A stretch of DNA of 64,000 bases from an uncultured Curtobacterium sp. (GTDB taxonomy: Bacteria; Actinomycetota; Actinomycetes; Actinomycetales; Microbacteriaceae). Position numbers and translations under genes: made by a program. Under the pieces are notes generated by a model. The model worked only from the letters and a program-made list of their open reading frames with translations, was not told the origin of the DNA and did no database searches. Of this stretch, positions 51,702 to 60,125 are shown piece after piece (position 1 is the first letter of the stretch; every line of letters begins with the position of its first letter). Location of the stretch: the NCBI GenBank assembly GCA_913778205.1, contig CAJYUW010000056.1, positions 25,286 to 89,285 on the forward strand. Reading direction: 5' to 3'.

Positions 51702-54374
51702 ATGGCTGACAAGGCGGCCCGCAACCACCTCGACGCGCTCCGGCAAGCTGCCGAAGGCGTGCGCGAGCACCGAACGGCACTCCGAGCGGCTGAAGACGCC
51801 GCCGTCGCAGCCCTCCGCCAGCGCCGAACGGCAGTCGTGCTCGACGACGCTCGCGCGGAACTCGTCCCGCTCGGCCCGCCGGATGCAGCACTCGCAGCCG
51901 ACCTGGTGCGAGCGCAGATGTTGCCCCCGATCGATCCCGACGCCGAGTCGATGCTCCGGACGTTCACCCAGGACGTGCCGGACGCGCTCGAGGACGTCCG
52001 CCGTGGGACGGGCTTCTCCGCGGTCTTCGCCAGCCGTGAGCGGCGGGCGGCCGCAACCCGTGGTCATGCCTTCCTGGACCAGACGCTCGACTGGATCGCC
52101 CGTACCGGAGCCGTTGCGCGCCTCCAGGCCGTCGACGACCGCCACGTGCCGCGCCCCGCGGTCCCACTGCAGGCACTCACCGATCCCCGCGGCCCCCTCG
52201 CGAGCATCGCGCCCGACCTGAGCGGCGGAACCGCGTTACCGCTCGACGGCCTCGGCGGGCTGCCGTCCGTGGTCTCGCGGCTGGCTGACGCCATCGCGCG
52301 CGAGCGGTCGGCGCACGCCGACGTGGTCAACGCCGGGCAGTCGCACCGCGCCGCTGCAGCGCGTGCGGCGCTGGACGGCATGGACATCGAGCGGCTGCGC
52401 GATGCGACCGGTGACCGTCTCCGGCTCGGGGCGCTGCGTGACGCCGGGGTGACGACGGTCGGGGCAGTGCTCCGTCGTCCTGTGGTTCCAGGACAGCTCG
52501 CGGGTGTCGGCGAGACCTCCGCAGCGCGCATCAACGGCGCCGCCCGCGCGCTCGAAGCGGCTGCCCGCGAGGACGCGACCATCCGGATCGACCCGTCGCA
52601 GCACGACGACCGGACCGTCGCGCTGGTCGCCGCGCTGCAGCGATGGGAAGCAGCGAAGGCCGTCGTAGGCCCGCGTGAGCAGGCACTCGTCGACGGGCTG
52701 CGACCGCTGGCGACGATGATCGCCCGCAACGTCACGACCGCGCTCGTCATCCCGAGCCAGGACGGGACCACAGCGGACTCGATCTGCCAGACCATCATCG
52801 CGGGCGCGGAGGATGCGTGGCGTCGCGTCCAGCGGATCCCCGAGAGGGCGGGCGCTCCGGCCGGAGACCCCTGGCAGGACTTCCTGCAGCGCCCGGCCAC
52901 GTTCTTCGCACTGCTCGACGAGGCCGGGCTGACCCGACCCGCTGGTGCCGCGGCTCGCGGAGACCTCGGTGACGACCTCATCGCGCAGGTCGAAGCGTTC
53001 GCCCTCGACACCTCACGGCTCTCGGCGTCCCTGCGCGGGTACCAACGCTTCGCCGCAGCGTTCGCGCTCGTGCAGCAGCGTGTCGTCATCGGTGACGAGA
53101 TGGGCCTCGGCAAGACCGTCGAGGCGCTCGCGACCTTCGCGCACATCGCCGGGACCACGCCCGGGCGCACGCCCCACTTCCTCGTCGTCTGCCCCGCTGC
53201 CGTCGTGGCCAACTGGGTGCGCGAAGCGGAGCGCCACACCGACGTCCGCGCCTTCCGTCTGCACGGCGCTGCGCGTGTGATCGGGCACCGGCACTGGATG
53301 GACGAGGGCGGTATCGGCGTCACGACCTACGAGACCCTCGAGTGGCTCCGGAGCCGCACACCGGAGGACCTCCGGTTCGCATCGGTGGTCGTCGACGAGG
53401 CGCACTACGTCAAGAACCCGGATGCGAAGCGGACGATGAACACGCGGGCGCTGCTCCGTCGCGCCGACCGTGCCGTGCTCATGTCCGGAACGCCGCTCGA
53501 GAACCGCGTCGACGAGTTCCGCGTCCTGATCGACCACATCCGTCCGGACCTCCAGGTCGTCCAGTCGGACGACAGCCCCCTGCGGTTCCGGCAGCAGATC
53601 GCGCCCGTGTACCTCCGGCGCCGCCAAGAGGACGTCCTCACCGAGCTTCCGGAGCTGGTCGAGGTCGAGGAGTGGAGCGACCTGACCGATGCAGAGTCGC
53701 GCGCGTACGCCGATGCCGTGGCCGCGGACGACTTCCACGCGATGCGTCAGCTCGCGATGCTCGGGGGTGCGCAGTCGAGCAAGGTCGAGTCGCTGCTCGA
53801 GATCGTCGACGAGGCACGGGCGAACGGTCGGAAGGTCCTGGTGTTCTCGTACTACCGGTCCGTCCTCGCCGCGGTCGTCGAGGCCGTCTCCGCCGGGGGC
53901 CGGGTGTACGGACCGCTGACCGGCAGCACGCCCGCGGCCGCGCGCCAGGACCTCGTCGACGAGTTCGCGGCTTCGGAGCCGGGCGCGGTGCTCGTCGCGC
54001 AGATCGAGGCCGGTGGCGTCGGGCTGAACATCCAGGCCGCGTCCGTCGTGGTCATCTGCGAGCCGCAGCTCAAGCCGACCACGGAGTGGCAGGCGATCGC
54101 TCGGTCCCGCCGTATGGGGCAGCTGCAGTCCGTGCAGGTGCACCGGCTCTTGTCGGAGGACGGTGTCGATGCGGCACTGGTCCGGATGCTGGCACGCAAG
54201 GCGCAGACGTTCGAGGACTTCGCCGCGGTGAGTGAGACGGCGTCCGCATCTGCACAGGCCGTGGACGTGTCGGACTCGAAGCTGATCGCGCAGGTGCTGC
54301 GGGAGGAACGCGAGCGGCTCGGCGTTCCGCAGCTGACCCCGGAGCGAGCGGACGAGGGGGTCGGCGCGGCGTGA
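51702..54374 (+). CDS. SNF2-family helicase with HhH segment
   Basis: An 890-residue protein. The first 240 residues are helical and unassigned. Residues about 243-280 (LRDAGVTTVGAVLRRPVVPGQLAGVGE) form a helix-hairpin-helix-like DNA-binding unit. The ATPase follows: GDEMGLGKT near 464-472, VVDEAHYVKN near 562-571, SGTPLENR, then the second lobe ending SRRMGQLQSVQVHRLLSEDGVD, a variant of the RxHRxGQ motif VI. It lies 86 nt after the NERD helicase. A partial, decayed relative of its 3' end lies immediately downstream. Confidence 0.88.
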   Translation: MADKAARNHLDALRQAAEGVREHRTALRAAEDAAVAALRQRRTAVVLDDARAELVPLGPPDAALAADLVRAQMLPPIDPDAESMLRTFTQDVPDALEDVRRGTGFSAVFASRERRAAATRGHAFLDQTLDWIARTGAVARLQAVDDRHVPRPAVPLQALTDPRGPLASIAPDLSGGTALPLDGLGGLPSVVSRLADAIARERSAHADVVNAGQSHRAAAARAALDGMDIERLRDATGDRLRLGALRDAGVTTVGAVLRRPVVPGQLAGVGETSAARINGAARALEAAAREDATIRIDPSQHDDRTVALVAALQRWEAAKAVVGPREQALVDGLRPLATMIARNVTTALVIPSQDGTTADSICQTIIAGAEDAWRRVQRIPERAGAPAGDPWQDFLQRPATFFALLDEAGLTRPAGAAARGDLGDDLIAQVEAFALDTSRLSASLRGYQRFAAAFALVQQRVVIGDEMGLGKTVEALATFAHIAGTTPGRTPHFLVVCPAAVVANWVREAERHTDVRAFRLHGAARVIGHRHWMDEGGIGVTTYETLEWLRSRTPEDLRFASVVVDEAHYVKNPDAKRTMNTRALLRRADRAVLMSGTPLENRVDEFRVLIDHIRPDLQVVQSDDSPLRFRQQIAPVYLRRRQEDVLTELPELVEVEEWSDLTDAESRAYADAVAADDFHAMRQLAMLGGAQSSKVESLLEIVDEARANGRKVLVFSYYRSVLAAVVEAVSAGGRVYGPLTGSTPAAARQDLVDEFAASEPGAVLVAQIEAGGVGLNIQAASVVVICEPQLKPTTEWQAIARSRRMGQLQSVQVHRLLSEDGVDAALVRMLARKAQTFEDFAAVSETASASAQAVDVSDSKLIAQVLREERERLGVPQLTPERADEGVGAA

Positions 54375-54610
54375 CGTCGGACGAGCGCCACACTGTCGCT
54401 CGTCGTCCACGGCGCCAACGCCGCGGAGTTCAGCGGACCGAGGCGATGCGCGGGGACGACGGAACCTCGCGAACCGCGGCCCCTCGTACCCGTCCCGCGA
54501 CACCCACGCCGTGCACCCCATCGTGACCACCGCGTCCGAGACCCCGACATCGGCGGTCTGCAGCAGCTGCGGCACAGCGCCCGTGATGTCGATCCCCTCC
54601 TCGACGGTCC
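54375..54610. other. unassigned debris between SNF2 gene and its remnant
   Basis: No intact gene. Codon structure is lost and no recognisable domain remains on either strand; probably recombination debris. Confidence 0.4.
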
Positions 54611-54930
54611 CAGATCGAGTCCGGCGGCGTCGGCCTCAACATCCAGGCAGCTTCGATCATCGTCATCTGCGAGCCGCAGCTCAAGCCGAGGACCGAGTGA
54701 CAAGCAATCGCTCGTTCGCGCCGATGGGGCAACTCCAGTCAGTGCAGGTCCATCGTCTCCTGTCCGAGGACGGCGTCGATGCGGCGCTCGTCCGCATGCT
54801 CGCTCGTGAGAAGCGGACCTTCGACGACTTCGCGGCCGTGAGCGAAACCGTCTCAGCATCGGCGCAGGCCGTCGACGTCTCCGATTCGAAGCTCATCGCA
54901 CAGGTGCTGTCCGAGGAACGGGAACGGCTA
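54611..54930 (+). pseudogene. decayed second allele of the SNF2 helicase 3' end
   Basis: This stretch aligns from end to end with 54000-54320 of the intact SNF2 gene: QIESGGVGLNIQAASIIVICEPQLKP, then SVQVHRLLSEDGVDAALVRMLA and VDVSDSKLIAQVL. It carries a TGG to TGA nonsense change at 54698-54700 and a single-base deletion near 54718 that shifts frame. Differences from the intact copy are mostly at third codon positions, so it is a diverged homologue and not a recent tandem copy. Confidence 0.88.
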
Positions 54931-55198
54931 GCCGGGACCGATCTTCCCTCCCGGATGTGGAACACCTTGCGGCCCCTTGTTGACCAACCGACGATCATTC
55001 ATCTCGAAGTGCACCGGTGCGTGTTTCAATCGTTCTTGCCTGCCGCATCTCAGCCTTCAGCGCGTTGTGCCTCGGATTGGGGGTCGACATCGCCTGCCGT
55101 CGCACCAAGCACCATCTCGGTGCATACGGATTTGCCCCCGCAGCAGCAATGCAATAAATTCAGACTGATCACAATGTTGCACGAGGGGGAAATAGCAC
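54931..55198. other. low-GC intergenic region upstream of membrane-anchored protein
   Basis: No gene. The end contains AT-rich sequence (CAATGCAATAAATTCAGAC) and GAGGGGG before the next start, so it likely carries that gene's promoter and ribosome binding site. Confidence 0.4.
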
Positions 55199-55720
55199 AT
55201 GAGCAGTGAAGCACTTGCCGCTTGGGTCGGCGTAGCACTGACACTGGTGATCTCCATCTGGAGCCTCACCATCGCCAAGCGAGCCGAACGGGCTTCGAAG
55301 ATTGATCGCGACGAGCGGGAAGCAGCGCGCGTCAGTGGCTGGGTCTCGTTCGTGTACTCAAAGGAAGATGAGTCCGACAAGGCGAAGTGGAAGAACACGC
55401 TCGTCATCCGAAACGGTGCCGAGGCTCCTATTCATCAAGTAGAGGCGATCGCGACGATGAACGGTGCGGAAGAAGTGACGTTCAGCGCAAAGGTCTGCCT
55501 GCCGGGTGAGTCGTACTCGGAGTGGATTCCGTCTTTCAAGCGTCAGCACAAGAACCGGGCCTGGTCACTCCTCTCCAGCTGCGACGAGCTCCTGCAGTCA
55601 GGACACTTCTTCCGTCCGTACACGGTTGCGGACAAGTGGACGCTGAAGTCACTTGCCTTCACCGACGCCCTCGGAAAGCGTTGGCGGTTCACCCCTGGCA
55701 GTGGCGTCTCAGCTATCTGA
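55199..55720 (+). CDS. membrane-anchored hypothetical protein
   Basis: A 173-residue protein. One N-terminal transmembrane helix (LAAWVGVALTLVISIWSLTIA) is followed by a charged coiled stretch (KRAERASKIDRDEREAAR) and a roughly 120-residue beta-rich cytoplasmic domain (NTLVIRNGAEAPIHQVEAIATM) resembling the soluble part of small accessory membrane proteins found near defence and toxin genes. No family assigned. Low GC for this genome; GAGGGGG upstream. Followed by a family hairpin at 55736. Confidence 0.7.
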   Translation: MSSEALAAWVGVALTLVISIWSLTIAKRAERASKIDRDEREAARVSGWVSFVYSKEDESDKAKWKNTLVIRNGAEAPIHQVEAIATMNGAEEVTFSAKVCLPGESYSEWIPSFKRQHKNRAWSLLSSCDELLQSGHFFRPYTVADKWTLKSLAFTDALGKRWRFTPGSGVSAI

Positions 55721-55735
55721 GCGGGGAAAAGAATG

Positions 55736-55775
55736 GACGGGAGGCGCGGTTCCAGCTGGTACCGCGCCTCTCGTT
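55736..55775. terminator. GGGAGGC-family hairpin terminator
   Basis: The stem GACGGGAGGCGCGGT pairs with ACCGCGCCTCTCGTT (two G-U pairs in RNA) 15 nt after the stop. The arm is the same as at 17891, although this gene lies in the low-GC island. Confidence 0.75.
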
Positions 55776-55958
55776 CATCACATGGCAGTGCACTGGTCTT
55801 GTCGGCTCGTTCGGGTTCTCTCAGGAACGGCGCCGAGATCGCATTCGGTCTTGTGCCGTCCGAGCAGCCGCGTAGCATTGCTCCTGCTTGCAAGCGCATC
55901 AGGGGGCATCTCGCTGCAGGAGTTTGCCGCATCCTCGAATCGAAAGACGGATGTGATC

Positions 55959-56675
55959 ATGCGATCAACGAAACGAACCGGCGTGCGGGCTGCTGTCGCA
56001 GTCTGCGCAGTGATCGGTGCCATCTGCGGTTTCGGCACCACCGGTGCCGTCGCTGCAACACTTGAACCGACCGCCACCAATGTGCCGACTTCGACACCGA
56101 CTGCTTCTGCGTCAGGCGCCGCACCGGCTCCATCAGCCGACCCGACCACGGACCGAGCCAACGACGCCTCGGCTGTACCTCCGGACGGGCATTGGGTCGC
56201 GCTCGACCCTGCCACGGCAGCCACTCCTGCAGTGCCGACGCACGTCTTGACGAAGGGCTCGTGCCCTTCAGGCACGACGAACTACTCCGGCTCGAAGCAC
56301 CCCTACAGCTGCCTGGCGGTGTTCCTGGACGGTAGCCACCACCAGGTCGGCCTCCGCATCGGACGATCAGGGAGCGAGACCTCCGCGTTCGGCTACCTCC
56401 ATGCGCTGCAGGACCACAACGTCGAGGAGCAGACCATCGAGCACGCGGTGCAGATCAACGCCGCCGGGGTCCTCCAGCCGAACAACCGTCGGCTGTACGG
56501 AGCTGAGTTCGTCGCCAAGGGCAAGGCGACGGAGGAGTTCGTCGCGTTCGAAGAGCGTGCGCCGTCCTCGGCTTCACCGGACAAGTACGACCTAGGGATC
56601 GTGACTGCGTACTGCACCGCCGCGCCGAGCGGCCCCATCTCGCGGTGCCCGGACTGGGTGAACGACTCCCTGTGA
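55959..56675 (+). CDS. secreted hypothetical protein
   Basis: A 238-residue precursor. The signal peptide (STKRTGVRAAVAVCAVIGAI, cleavage near VAA-T) is followed by a Thr/Ala/Pro linker and a roughly 150-residue domain with four cysteines (SCPSG, YSCLAVF, AYCTA, RCPDW) that could form two disulfides. No domain recognised. Its TGA overlaps the next start (GTGA), so it is coupled to the small downstream gene. A role as an exported toxin or an effector with a partner is speculative. Confidence 0.65.
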   Translation: MRSTKRTGVRAAVAVCAVIGAICGFGTTGAVAATLEPTATNVPTSTPTASASGAAPAPSADPTTDRANDASAVPPDGHWVALDPATAATPAVPTHVLTKGSCPSGTTNYSGSKHPYSCLAVFLDGSHHQVGLRIGRSGSETSAFGYLHALQDHNVEEQTIEHAVQINAAGVLQPNNRRLYGAEFVAKGKATEEFVAFEERAPSSASPDKYDLGIVTAYCTAAPSGPISRCPDWVNDSL

Positions 56676-57070
56676 ACCCCGAACAGGTGCGGCAGCTCGC
56701 TACGTTCCTCCCGACGGACTGGGGACACGTCGGACCGTCGATCGTCCGACCGGGCGCGCCCCCACCCGAAGGGTTCGGAGGCACCCGCGCGTTCAACCCG
56801 AGCGGCGGCTCCGCACCTTCGGTGGAGACACCGCTCCGGATCCTCGGAGCCACGTCGATCGCCACTGACCTGGTGCTTCGGCTGCACCTTGAGCAGTCGG
56901 ACACTGCCTTCGTGATCGTGTGGGTCGTGTCCTTGGCGGGAACGTCGGGGGATGTTCCGCTTCGTGAAGTCTCGAGCAGTATCTGGGCCATTCTGCTGCG
57001 GCGAGTCTCGAGCGACCTCCTTTCCCAGACGGTCGTGACCAGCACCGGCGTCCGCCTGCTGATCGACTAG
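56672..57070 (+). CDS. hypothetical protein coupled to secreted protein
   Basis: 132 codons from a GTG that overlaps the upstream stop by 4 nt. The N-terminal half is Pro/Gly rich; the C-terminal half (RILGATSIATDLVLRLHLEQSDTAFVIVWVV, then SSSIWAILLRRVSSDLL) looks like a beta-alpha domain or an amphipathic membrane-associated region. No signal peptide, so the product stays inside; it might be an immunity or chaperone partner of the exported protein. Unassigned. Confidence 0.55.
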   Translation: MNPEQVRQLATFLPTDWGHVGPSIVRPGAPPPEGFGGTRAFNPSGGSAPSVETPLRILGATSIATDLVLRLHLEQSDTAFVIVWVVSLAGTSGDVPLREVSSSIWAILLRRVSSDLLSQTVVTSTGVRLLID

Positions 57071-57285
57071 CTCCGTTTGTCCATCCCCGGTACAAGCCGA
57101 TCTGGCTCCTACCTGGGGCTCGATCGGCACCCGGTCCCGACCGCTGCTGCGAGATGCGGAATGCGGCAAACGCCTGTCCCGGTGGATGACGGACCGGCAC
57201 CGTGCCTCCAGTCCGCTCACCGGCGAACGCCGCCGACGAAGCAAGCCCCGCGCACCACCCAGCCGCCCCGCCTACGCTCGAACCA

Positions 57286-59808
57286 ATGGCCACTCCGCAC
57301 GCCCAGCCGGTCGAGAGCAGCACCACCCCCGCAGCCACGACGCCCACCCCCGACGGCTTCATCCGCGTCCGCGGCGCCCGCGAGCACAACCTCCAGAACG
57401 TCGACGTCGACATCCCCCGCGACCGCATCGTCGCCTTCACCGGCATCTCCGGCTCGGGCAAGTCGAGCCTCGCCTTCGGCACCGTCTTCGCCGAGGCTCA
57501 GCGCCGCTTCCTCGAGTCCGTCGCCCCGTACGCCCGTCGACTCATCGCGCAGGGCAGCACCCCGCACGTCGACGCGATCACGGGTCTGCCCCCGGCCGTC
57601 GCCCTGCAGCAGCGGCGGGGTGCCCCGAGCACCCGCTCGACGGTGGGCACCCTGACGACGCTGAGCAACTCGGTCCGGATGCTCTACTCGCGCGCCGGCA
57701 CCTACCCCGAGGGTGCGACGCAGCTCTACTCCGATTCGTTCTCGCCGAACACGGCGGCGGGAGCGTGCCCGCGCTGCCACGGCCTCGGCACGGCGCACGA
57801 GGTGACGGAGGCCTCGGCGGTCCACGACCCGTCGCTGTCCATCCGCGAGGGCGCGATCACCGCGTGGCCGGGCGCCTGGCAGGGGAAGAACCTCCGCGAC
57901 GTGACGGCGGTCCTCGGGTACGACATCGACCGGCCGTGGCATGACCTGCCCAAGGAGGACCGCGACTGGCTCCTCTTCACCGAGGAGCAGCCCGTCGTCG
58001 AGGTGCACCCGAAGCGCGACCGCGTGGCGAAGCCGTACAAGGGTCGGTTCTGGAGTGCGCGCCAGTACACGCTGCACACCCTCGCGGACTCGCAGAGCGA
58101 GACGCAGCGGAACAAGGCGCTCCGGTTCGTGGAGTCGGGCCCGTGCCAACTGTGCGGCGGGTCCGGGCTGACGCGGGCGGCCCTCGCGGTGACGTTCGAC
58201 GGGCTGAGCATCGCCGAGTTCAACGCGCTCCCGCTGAGCGAGGCCGCCGAAGTGCTCCGCCCCGCTGCCGAGCTGACGGACCCGACGCCGGCGCAGAGCA
58301 CGGTCACGTCGGGCGAACGGTCGGAGGTGGCGAAGTCGATCGCGCAGGACCTCGGCGGCCGCATCGCCGTCCTCATCGGGCTCGGCCTCGGCTACCTCGG
58401 GCTCGACCGGGCGACGCCGACGCTCTCCCCCGGCGAGACGCAGCGCCTCCGCATCGCGACGCAGCTCCGCTCGGGGCTGTTCGGCGTCGTGTACGTGCTC
58501 GACGAGCCCAGCGCTGGTCTCCACCCGGCGGACACGGAGTCGCTCGTGCAGGTGCTCGACGACCTCCGCGCGGGCGGCAACAGCGTCTTCGTGGTGGAGC
58601 ACGACATGGACATCGTCCGGCGGGCGGACTGGATCGTCGACGTCGGGCCGGGCGCCGGCTCCGGTGGTGGCCAGGTGCTGTACAGCGGACCGCCGGAGGG
58701 TCTGGCCGACGTCGACGACAGCGTCACCCGCCGGTACCTGCACCCCAGCGGCGAGCGCCCTGCCCGCGAACCGCGGGAACCGGTCGGCACCCTCGAGATC
58801 CGCGACGCGACCCTCCACAACCTGCGCAGCAACACGACCGACCGCAGCAACACGACCGACCACCGCAGCAACTCGACCGAAAACCACAACACGACCGCCC
58901 ACCGCGGCCTCGACCTCGACCTCCCCCTCGGCCTCATGACCGCGGTCACGGGCGTCTCCGGCTCAGGCAAGTCGTCCCTCGTCGGCGGCGTCCTCCCCGC
59001 CGTCGCGGCACGGCACCCGCTCGTCACCCGCGTCGTCGAGGTCGACCAGAAGCCGATCGGCCGCACCCCCCGCTCGAACCTCGCGACGTACACCGGCATG
59101 TTCGACGCCGTCCGACGGGCGTTCGCCGCCACCGAGGACGCGAAGCAGCGCGGCTGGACCGCCGGCAGGTTCTCCTTCAACGTCGAGGGCGGCCGCTGCG
59201 AGGTGTGCCAGGGCGAGGGCTCGGTCTCCGTCGAGCTCCTGTTCCTGCCGGGCAGCTGGGCCCCGTGCCCGGAGTGCCACGGCGCCCGCTACAACGCCGA
59301 GACCCTCGAGGTCCGCCGCGACGGTTCGACCATCGCGGACGTCCTCGGCATGACCGTCGACGAGGCCGCTGAAGCCCTCGCGGACCTCCCCGCCGCCGCC
59401 CGCGCACTCACCGCCCTGCGGAGCGTCGGGCTCGGGTACCTGCGACTCGGCCAGCCCGCACCGGAGCTCTCCGGCGGCGAGGCGCAGCGCATCAAGCTCG
59501 CCACCGAACTCCAGCGTGCACGCACCGGCCACACGCTCTACCTGCTCGACGAGCCCTCGACCGGACTGCACCCCGCCGACGTCGAGCTGCTGACGGCACA
59601 GCTGCAGCAGCTCACCGACGCGGGCAACACGGTCGTCGTGGTCGAGCACGTCATGTCGGTGGTGGCGCAAGCGGACCACGTCGTCGACCTCGGCCCGGCG
59701 GGCGGCGACGACGGCGGTCGCGTCGTCGCGGCCGGCACGCCGACCGAGGTCGCGGCCTCCGCCACCAGCCGCACCGCGCCGTACCTGCGGTCCGCCATCG
59801 GCTCCTGA
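57286..59808 (+). CDS. UvrA-like ATPase, short form (UvrA2-type)
   Basis: An 840-residue tandem ABC ATPase of the UvrA family, about 100-120 residues shorter than true UvrA. Walker A is GISGSGKSS and again GVSGSGKSS; zinc-type CxxC modules are CPRCHGLG, CQLCGGSG, and CEVCQGEG with CPECHG; signature LSPGETQR and LSGGEAQR; Walker B VLDEPS and LLDEPS. Such short UvrA proteins are linked to resistance to DNA-binding drugs. An Asn/Thr/Arg-rich insertion lies before the second ATPase. ATG 57286 has TACGCT 7 nt upstream (leaderless). Confidence 0.88.
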   Translation: MATPHAQPVESSTTPAATTPTPDGFIRVRGAREHNLQNVDVDIPRDRIVAFTGISGSGKSSLAFGTVFAEAQRRFLESVAPYARRLIAQGSTPHVDAITGLPPAVALQQRRGAPSTRSTVGTLTTLSNSVRMLYSRAGTYPEGATQLYSDSFSPNTAAGACPRCHGLGTAHEVTEASAVHDPSLSIREGAITAWPGAWQGKNLRDVTAVLGYDIDRPWHDLPKEDRDWLLFTEEQPVVEVHPKRDRVAKPYKGRFWSARQYTLHTLADSQSETQRNKALRFVESGPCQLCGGSGLTRAALAVTFDGLSIAEFNALPLSEAAEVLRPAAELTDPTPAQSTVTSGERSEVAKSIAQDLGGRIAVLIGLGLGYLGLDRATPTLSPGETQRLRIATQLRSGLFGVVYVLDEPSAGLHPADTESLVQVLDDLRAGGNSVFVVEHDMDIVRRADWIVDVGPGAGSGGGQVLYSGPPEGLADVDDSVTRRYLHPSGERPAREPREPVGTLEIRDATLHNLRSNTTDRSNTTDHRSNSTENHNTTAHRGLDLDLPLGLMTAVTGVSGSGKSSLVGGVLPAVAARHPLVTRVVEVDQKPIGRTPRSNLATYTGMFDAVRRAFAATEDAKQRGWTAGRFSFNVEGGRCEVCQGEGSVSVELLFLPGSWAPCPECHGARYNAETLEVRRDGSTIADVLGMTVDEAAEALADLPAAARALTALRSVGLGYLRLGQPAPELSGGEAQRIKLATELQRARTGHTLYLLDEPSTGLHPADVELLTAQLQQLTDAGNTVVVVEHVMSVVAQADHVVDLGPAGGDDGGRVVAAGTPTEVAASATSRTAPYLRSAIGS
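58826..58902 (+). repeat. Asn/Thr/Arg/His-rich coding repeat in UvrA-like gene
   Basis: Repeats of the type CGCAGCAACACGACCGACC encode RSNTTD, RSNTTDH, RSNSTEN and HNTTAH (about residues 514-538), a low-complexity insertion between the two halves. It is not part of the family core. Confidence 0.75.
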
Positions 59809-59815
59809 CCACCCT

Positions 59816-59968
59816 CCGGCCTGGAGGCGCGGAACCAGCCCGCCCCGCACCTCCCGTCCGCAACCCACCGGACCGGAGGCCCGGCACCAACCCGCCCCAC
59901 CCCTCCCGTCCGCCACCCCCCGGACGGGAGGCACGGCACCAGTCCGCCCCGCGCCTCCCGTCCGCACG
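59816..59968. repeat. three tandem 52-bp hairpin repeats (GGGAGGC family)
   Basis: Units start at 59816, 59868 and 59920, each of form CCGGNCNGGAGGCNCGGNACCA followed by CCGCCCC and CTCCCGTCCG, each able to fold into a hairpin. They begin 8 nt after the UvrA-like stop and act at least as terminators. Confidence 0.85.
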
Positions 59969-60125
59969 TCACCGGCCGCGACGACACCGTGCCCCGCCTC
60001 GCCCCCACCGGCCCGTCATGTCGCGCCGCGCGCGCCCACCGGCCCGGTGCGCGACGCACAGCCGGTCCCGCGCTTCCCCACCTGCCGGGAGCATCCGCGA
60101 TCGCCGCGCTGGCCGATCGCGTGCA

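Noticed and set aside
48222..54374. Assignment to Zorya, DISARM or Shango because of SNF2, NERD and TerB-like parts
   Set aside because: Diagnostic partners (ZorA/ZorB, DrmA/DrmB/DUF1998, SngB) are absent in the window and the domain fusions differ.
54430..54575. Minus-strand fragment ending near 54430 as a separate gene remnant
   Set aside because: No domain or consistent codon pattern could be recognised, so it is listed only as debris.
59816..59968. Possible CRISPR array or att site from the 52-bp repeats
   Set aside because: Repeats abut with no variable spacers, and each is a hairpin of the dispersed element family.
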